A stretch of DNA of 64,000 nt from Mannheimia indoligenes (GTDB lineage Bacteria > Pseudomonadota > Gammaproteobacteria > Enterobacterales > Pasteurellaceae): NCBI RefSeq assembly GCF_036880405.1, contig NZ_JBAJJM010000002.1, positions 62,001 through 126,000 of the forward strand, given 5' to 3'. This document shows, piece by piece, positions 59,529 through 64,000 of the stretch. The notes under the pieces were generated by a model. That model was not told the origin of the DNA, ran no database searches, and saw only the letters and a program-made list of their open reading frames with translations. Position 1 is the stretch's first letter, and each line of letters begins with the position of its first letter. The translations under genes were made by a program, and so were the position numbers.

Positions 59529-60575
59529 ATGAGTAAACAAATTTTTAATGAAGAAGAGCTAAAAATAACCGAGTATTTTGAGCCTAAACAAGAGTTTGAT
59601 CTCGAAAATTCAATTATTGAGGAAGAAGCTAAAGCTGTTGAGGCAGAACTGATTATTGAAGAAAGCCTAAAACCTTCTCGCTTTTGGGTTCGAGTGTTGC
59701 TTGCAACGCTTGCCTTGTTTGGCGTGGCGGTGATTGCTCAAAGTATTCAATGGTTAATCGATACTTTCCAACAAAAAGAGTGGATCTATTTTGCTTTCTC
59801 AATAGTCTTTTTTATTATTAGCTTGTTCGGTGTGGGCGTGATTGTCTCTGAATGGCGTAAATTGGTTTATCTGCGTAATCATCAGAAAAATCAGCAGATG
59901 AGCCAGCAGCTTTTATTAGAGCAACTTCCCTCAAATGATGGCGAACAAGCGGTCAAATTTTGTGAAGATGTTGCAAATAACCTCAATCATTTACCAACCG
60001 TTGCTCAAGCAGAGCAACGCTGGAAAAGTCAGCTTAACGAGGCTTACAATGCCAAAGAGGTATTATATCTTTTTAGTGAAAATGTACTCAAGCCGATTGA
60101 TAAACAAGTTAAGCAAATGATTTCCCGTAATGCGGCAGAAAATGCGGTTATTGTGGCTGTCAGCCCACTTGCCGTCGTTGATGTATTACTAATGGCAGCA
60201 AGAAATATTGCCTTAGTGAATAAAATTACCAAAGCCTACGGAATGGAATTGGGTTACATCAGCCGCTTAAAACTATTCAAAATGGTGTTAAAAAATATGG
60301 TATTTGCCGGAGCAACGGAAATCGCTACCGATGTAGGAATGGATTTCTTCTCGCAAAACCTCACGGCAAAGCTCTCTCTCCGTGCCGCACAAGGTATTGG
60401 TGTGGGCTTACTCACTGCAAGGCTTGGCATCAAAACAATGGAATTTTGTCGCCCGGTTGCTTTTCAAGCTAATGAGCGACCAAGAATTTCCGCTATTCGC
60501 CAAGAATTATTAACATCGGTGAAAAATACAGTGTTTGCTAAAACGGAAACAAAAGAAAAAGTATTTTCTGATTAG
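59529..60575 (+). CDS. YcjF-family (UPF0283) membrane protein
   Basis: The 348-residue protein has two helices near residues 50-75 and 80-105 in an acidic N-terminal half, and the UPF0283 pattern in SPLAVVDVLLMAARNIALVN near the middle and EIATDVGMDFFSQNLTAKLS. Function is unknown; in other bacteria it is paired with YcjX, a GTPase-like partner. No ycjX is adjacent here. The gene starts directly after the dusC stop. Confidence 0.87.
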   Translation: MSKQIFNEEELKITEYFEPKQEFDLENSIIEEEAKAVEAELIIEESLKPSRFWVRVLLATLALFGVAVIAQSIQWLIDTFQQKEWIYFAFSIVFFIISLFGVGVIVSEWRKLVYLRNHQKNQQMSQQLLLEQLPSNDGEQAVKFCEDVANNLNHLPTVAQAEQRWKSQLNEAYNAKEVLYLFSENVLKPIDKQVKQMISRNAAENAVIVAVSPLAVVDVLLMAARNIALVNKITKAYGMELGYISRLKLFKMVLKNMVFAGATEIATDVGMDFFSQNLTAKLSLRAAQGIGVGLLTARLGIKTMEFCRPVAFQANERPRISAIRQELLTSVKNTVFAKTETKEKVFSD

Positions 60576-60582
60576 AAATTGT

Positions 60583-60604
60583 AGGGCGGACAATGTTCCG
60601 CCCT
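60583..60604. terminator. Hairpin between convergent genes
   Basis: AGGGCGGA pairs with TCCGCCCT around CAATGT. No T-run follows on either strand, so termination is weak. Confidence 0.45.
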
Positions 60605-60609
60605 TAACA

Positions 60610-61269
60610 TTATCGTTTATATTGGCTTGTTGGAATATTATCCAAATGGTCGATATTATTAAACTCTAAGACCGTTACTTTGCCATTATCCACTTCCACT
60701 TTGGTAATCGCTGTGTTAATGATAAAACTATGCTTTTCTTCATTACGAAAATCTTGCCACGCAATACCTTTTAACACAGCGGTAAGCAGAGTTAAGGTCA
60801 TTCCGTGTGAAACAATCAACACCTTACCATCATTTTGATGAAGTTGAGCAATTTGATTAAACACTTGGGTAACACGTTGATAAAGTTGTTCGAACCGCTC
60901 GCCACCGTTTGTTTTAGCGAGATATTCAGCCGGCGTGCGTTTCATTACCCAATATTCTTCATTCTCTTGTAAATCAAGGGATTTCATTCCCTCCCAACTA
61001 CCGAAATCAAATTCATTCAGCCCTTTATGATGAAAGTGAGGGATATTACTCAATTTATTTTCCGCTAAAATGTAGTTTGCGGTATCTTGAGCCCGTTTTT
61101 GCATACTGGAATAAGCAGCGGTAAAAGGCACATCTTTTAACGCAATGCCGGTTTTCTTTGCCCCAATAATGCCTTCTTCCACAAGGGCTGAGTCGCCAGA
61201 GCCTTGCAATCTACCTTCAATATTCCAAACGGTTCTGCCGTGTCGAACTAAATAAATGGTAACAGCCAT
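60610..61269 (-). CDS. Histidine phosphatase (phosphoglycerate-mutase-like) protein
   Basis: The 219-residue protein has the catalytic motif LVRHGRTVWN (Arg9-His10-Gly11) and the second His in VSHGMTLTLL. NEFDFGSWEGM is in the middle. The size and motifs fit GpmB-like broad-specificity phosphatases; a true mutase role is unlikely. Substrate is unknown. It is divergent from the RluA-type gene. Confidence 0.85.
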   Translation of the reverse strand: MAVTIYLVRHGRTVWNIEGRLQGSGDSALVEEGIIGAKKTGIALKDVPFTAAYSSMQKRAQDTANYILAENKLSNIPHFHHKGLNEFDFGSWEGMKSLDLQENEEYWVMKRTPAEYLAKTNGGERFEQLYQRVTQVFNQIAQLHQNDGKVLIVSHGMTLTLLTAVLKGIAWQDFRNEEKHSFIINTAITKVEVDNGKVTVLEFNNIDHLDNIPTSQYKR

Positions 61270-61316
61270 CGTAATTCCTTGCTAAAATAGTTAAAAATAA
61301 ACGAGATTATAGCAAA

Positions 61317-61943
61317 ATGACCTTAACATTGCCTATTTGTTATCAGCACCCCGATTTTATTATTATCAATAAGCCTGATGGTTTAAGTGTGCATAAAGAC
61401 GAAGCGGAAATCGGTTTAACAGAAATGATAGCTCGTCAGCTAAATGTTGAGCAGGTGTGGTTGGTTCATCGGCTGGATAAAATCACCTCCGGCTTGTTAA
61501 TTTTAGCGTTAAATAAAGAAGCAGCAGCGAAGTTTTATCATCTGTTTGAACAACATAAAATTCAGAAAACCTATTGGGCGTTGAGCGATAAAAAACCGAA
61601 GAAAAAGCAGGGGAAAATTGTGGGTGATATGGAAAAAAGCCGTAATGGAGCTTGGAAATTATGCCACAGTAAAGAGAACCCGGCGGTAACACAATTTAAC
61701 TCTAATTCGCTTGAGCCATCACTTCGCCATTTTATTTTGCAACCGAAAACAGGTAAAACCCACCAACTAAGAGTGGCAATGAAAAGTTTAGGTAGCCCGA
61801 TTTTAGGCGATAAACTTTATTCAGGCACAGAGGCGGATAGGGTTTATTTACACGCCTACCAGCTTGAATTTGAATACGAAAACGAACATATCTGTGTTCA
61901 AGCAGAGCCTACAAGCGGTCATTTTTGGCAAAAAATTTGCTAA
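61317..61943 (+). CDS. RluA-family pseudouridine synthase (short form)
   Basis: The 208-residue protein has no S4 domain. The catalytic motif is VHRLDKITSGLL with Asp54, and FILQPKTGKTHQLRVAMKSLGSPILGD is a family block, quoted in part as PKTGKTHQLRVAMKSLG. Such short RluA-type proteins modify rRNA or tRNA; the exact target is unknown. An uptake word and the TTTGCTAA tail lie at its 3' end. Confidence 0.85.
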   Translation: MTLTLPICYQHPDFIIINKPDGLSVHKDEAEIGLTEMIARQLNVEQVWLVHRLDKITSGLLILALNKEAAAKFYHLFEQHKIQKTYWALSDKKPKKKQGKIVGDMEKSRNGAWKLCHSKENPAVTQFNSNSLEPSLRHFILQPKTGKTHQLRVAMKSLGSPILGDKLYSGTEADRVYLHAYQLEFEYENEHICVQAEPTSGHFWQKIC

Positions 61944-61974
61944 TTTATGTTACTAAAAAGAAACGGAGAACAGT

Positions 61975-62595
61975 ATGAAACTTTGGTACTCAACAACAAG
62001 CCCTTTTGCTCGCAAAGCCCTTGCGGTTATTAAACATCACCAGCTTGATGACAAAGTGGAAATGTTGCGGGTAACTGCCGCAATGGATCCAAACTCACCA
62101 CACAACCAAGACAATCCATTAGGACGCATTCCAGCATTACAGCGAAATTGCGGACGCTGGCTATTCGGCAGTTTGCTCATCAGCGAGTATCTTGACCAAA
62201 AAGGCAATAATACGCCTTTACTGCCAAAAGAGGGCAAGCCACGCTGGGCGGTATTAGCTTTGCACAATTTGGCAGACGGTATAATGGAAAACACAATGCA
62301 CACCATTATCCAAGAAAAAATGGCTCGCCCCGAAAATGAATGGTGGGTAAGTCGCCACAAACAATTAATGGAAAGAAATATCCGCACTTTCCAACACTTA
62401 GAAGAAGCCATACAAGAATTTGGTACGGAGCTTAATTTAGGCACATTAACCGCAGTTGCATTAATTGATTGGTGGGCGTTCCGCTTAGAAAAAATCGGCT
62501 ATGATCTTGCAAAAAATCATCCAAATTTAACCGCTTGGGCGGAAGAAATGAATAATAAATACAGTATTTTGGCTGAAACCAAGCCGAGAGTATAG
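61975..62595 (+). CDS. Glutathione S-transferase family protein
   Basis: The 206-residue protein has an N-terminal thioredoxin-like domain (MKLWYSTTSPFARKALAVIK, with the Ser/Thr region for glutathione) and a helical C-terminal domain with LGTLTAVALIDWWAFRLE. It resembles E. coli YibF-type enzymes. The substrate is unknown. GGAGAAC precedes the ATG. Confidence 0.87.
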   Translation: MKLWYSTTSPFARKALAVIKHHQLDDKVEMLRVTAAMDPNSPHNQDNPLGRIPALQRNCGRWLFGSLLISEYLDQKGNNTPLLPKEGKPRWAVLALHNLADGIMENTMHTIIQEKMARPENEWWVSRHKQLMERNIRTFQHLEEAIQEFGTELNLGTLTAVALIDWWAFRLEKIGYDLAKNHPNLTAWAEEMNNKYSILAETKPRV

Positions 62596-62612
62596 AGAGC
62601 TTGCATTGAAAA

Positions 62613-62648
62613 TAAAGGCATTGAGTTTGTGGTTCAATGCCTTTTTGT
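62613..62648 (+). terminator. Terminator after the glutathione transferase gene
   Basis: AAAGGCATTGA pairs with TCAATGCCTTT around a 9-base loop and runs into TTG. Confidence 0.87.
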
Positions 62649-62753
62649 TTAGCTAATTTACCTAAATTTAGGTGGGTATAAAAATAGCATATTGTGCAAA
62701 AAAAAATAATTGTAAAATCCAAAAAGTTTTAATCACGACTTTAAGGAGATTTT

Positions 62754-63140
62754 ATGAAAAAATATGCCCTACTTATTATGTTGCCAGCTATGGCTACGGC
62801 AGAAGTTAATTATTCTTCGACATTTATTAAATGTAGAAGTAATGAATCTAATAACGCAGATCTGGCAAATTGCATTTCTGAGGAAACTAACCGTCAGGAG
62901 AAGCGTTTAAATAAAGTTTATAATCAGTATCTGAAAACCCTTTCCCCTAATCATTCCAAAGCATTTAAAGAAGCTCAAAGAGCTTGGATTAAATATAAAG
63001 ACTTAAGTGTGAAAGCCGCAGCTATGGAATATGAAGGCGGATCTTTGGCTGGAATTTCATCAAGCTATAAATATATGGATATGACCATTGAGAAAGCTGA
63101 TGAAATTGAAAAATTATTAAAGGAAGCTAATTCAAGATAA
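62754..63140 (+). CDS. LprI-type (DUF1311) periplasmic protein
   Basis: The 128-residue protein has a short signal peptide (MKKYALLIMLPAMATA), two cysteines (FIKCRSNESNNADLANCISE), and the family stretch LNKVYNQYLKTLSPNHSKAFKEAQRAWIKYKD, quoted as LNKVYNQYLKTL and AQRAWIKYKD. The family includes a mycobacterial lysozyme inhibitor; whether this one inhibits lysozyme is not shown. AAGGAGAT precedes the ATG. It is a single gene. Confidence 0.82.
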   Translation: MKKYALLIMLPAMATAEVNYSSTFIKCRSNESNNADLANCISEETNRQEKRLNKVYNQYLKTLSPNHSKAFKEAQRAWIKYKDLSVKAAAMEYEGGSLAGISSSYKYMDMTIEKADEIEKLLKEANSR

Positions 63141-63157
63141 TTCTATTTGTCCGTGTG

Positions 63158-63180
63158 CTGGGTTAGTCTACCTAACCCAG
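63158..63180. terminator. Hairpin between convergent genes
   Basis: CTGGGTTAG pairs with CTAACCCAG around a TCTAC-like loop. No strong T-run follows. Confidence 0.45.
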
Positions 63181-63202
63181 TTATAATGTAAAAGGGAAAA
63201 CA

Positions 63203-64000
63203 TTAGTCTGCCAACATCCCTTCCAACTCTTCCTGTGCCTCCAACCACTGCATTTCAATTTCCTCCACCTGTTTTTTAGTCTCAACTTGTTGAGCAAGAG
63301 TTTCGGTGAGTTTGGCTTTATTTTCTGCTTCGTAGAGCTGGCTATCGCCAAGCATTTCTTCTAACTTATTCAGTTTTTCAGTAGCTTTTTCCAATTCTTT
63401 TTCCAACTGCGTGATTTTTTTACGCAGTGGAGCGGTTTGTTGGCGGCGTTCGGCTTCTAAACGCTTTTGCTCTTTGCGGTTTGCCGCACTATTTTCATTG
63501 GCTGTCGGCTCACAAGCGGTTGCATTTTCCGAATTTTTTGCAAGTACCGATTTCGGCTCATTCGCTAGGGCATTTTGCTCATTCAACCATTTTTGATAAT
63601 CGTCCAAGTCGCCTTTAAATTCTTCTACTTTTCGGTCGTGTACCAAATAAAATTCATTCACGGTGCTGCGGAGTAAATGACGGTCGTGCGAAACCACCAC
63701 CAACGAGCCTTCATAATAAGTGAGGGCATCAATTAAGGCTTGTCGCATATCCAAATCCAGATGGTTGGTTGGTTCGTCCAATAACAGTAAATTCGGGCGT
63801 TGCCATACAATCAACGCAAGCACCAAGCGAGCTTTTTCGCCACCGGAGAAAGATTGCACCGCTTGCACGACTTTATCGCCTTTAAAATCAAAACCGCCTA
63901 AATAATTACGCAGCTCTTGTTCGGTTTTTTCCGGCTCGATTTTCTGCAAATGCCAAAGTGGGCTTTCATCAAAACGGAGCGTATCCACTTGGTGCTGGGC
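63203..64000 (-). CDS. ABC-F ATPase, YheS type (partial, C-terminal part)
   Basis: The C-terminal 265 residues of an ABC-F protein are present and the gene continues past the window edge. The visible part begins AQHQVDTLRFDESP, then the signature FSGGEKARLVLAL, Walker B LLLDEPTNHLD, and H-loop VVSHDRHLL. A Lys/Glu coiled-coil tail follows. AQHQ before the signature and the long tail match E. coli YheS. ABC-F proteins act on the ribosome to release stalls. An uptake word is inside. Confidence 0.9.
   Translation of the reverse strand, partial: AQHQVDTLRFDESPLWHLQKIEPEKTEQELRNYLGGFDFKGDKVVQAVQSFSGGEKARLVLALIVWQRPNLLLLDEPTNHLDLDMRQALIDALTYYEGSLVVVSHDRHLLRSTVNEFYLVHDRKVEEFKGDLDDYQKWLNEQNALANEPKSVLAKNSENATACEPTANENSAANRKEQKRLEAERRQQTAPLRKKITQLEKELEKATEKLNKLEEMLGDSQLYEAENKAKLTETLAQQVETKKQVEEIEMQWLEAQEELEGMLAD

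Overview
The window comes from a Pasteurellaceae chromosome (Gammaproteobacteria). The 9-base DNA-uptake word ACAAGCGGT, typical of the Actinobacillus/Mannheimia/Bibersteinia side of the family, recurs on both strands between and inside genes. The proteins are recognisable gamma-proteobacterial housekeeping types (MutH, LexA, SecM/SecA, Tol-Pal, CydABX, DmsABC, IF3 with an AUU start). Most genes read at about 35-42% GC by eye. dmsABC and purT are richer, near 50%, and one segment near 31.6-32.9 kb is much poorer, roughly 20-30%. The species is not settled.

Layout. 0.1-2.4 kb: uracil permease and a class 1A-like dihydroorotate dehydrogenase. 2.4-9 kb, mostly minus strand: a small unknown, enolase, RlmC, NagZ, a TerC-family membrane protein, MutH and LexA with two SOS boxes. 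9-12 kb: PlsB and an acetate transporter. 12.4-17.8 kb: an anaerobic DMSO-reductase cluster (DmsD chaperone, NapF-like ferredoxin, DmsABC) with an FNR-like site before dmsA. 17.9-19.6 kb: an AraC-type regulator divergent from an AhpD-like protein and a periplasmic rhodanese. 19.8-21 kb: purT with a strong PurR box. 21.4-22.8 kb: infC-rpmI-rplT. 23-31.6 kb: RecQ, frataxin, TsaD, BamD, RluD, an entericidin-like lipoprotein, a YwiC-like protein, PfkA and a SufS/CsdA-type desulfurase.

31.6-32.9 kb is an AT-rich decayed island with a C-terminal fragment of a bacteriocin-exporter-type ABC ATPase and several very small ORFs. 32.9-38.2 kb: a thermonuclease-like protein, a Na+/alanine-glycine symporter behind a tandem glycine riboswitch, an AI-2E-family permease, and a translationally coupled rsmE-yqgE-ruvX run. 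38.4-45 kb: YajG, a BolA-like protein, tRNA-Ser(GGA), an NlpE-like lipoprotein, a DciA-like protein, SecM-SecA-MutT and YceI. 45-47 kb: groESL. 47.2-51 kb: a small periplasmic protein and cydABX-ybgE. 51.2-56 kb: the Tol-Pal operon. 56-64 kb: a DMT transporter, DjlA, a YjdF-like protein, DusC, YcjF, a histidine phosphatase, an RluA-family synthase, a glutathione transferase, an LprI-like protein and the C-terminal part of a YheS-type ABC-F protein cut by the window edge.

In functional terms this is mainly core genome: glycolysis (Eno, PfkA), envelope integrity (BamD, Tol-Pal, NagZ, PlsB), translation (IF3, L35, L20, TsaD, rRNA/tRNA modification), protein export (SecA) and respiration at low oxygen (CydAB, DmsABC). 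I found no CRISPR array, complete insertion sequence, integrase or intact defence system. The least explained parts are the decayed island, the six closely spaced inverted uptake-sequence pairs that form hairpins between genes, and several leader-type elements (SecM, the rpmI leader, the glycine riboswitch, and a hairpin inside ybgE).
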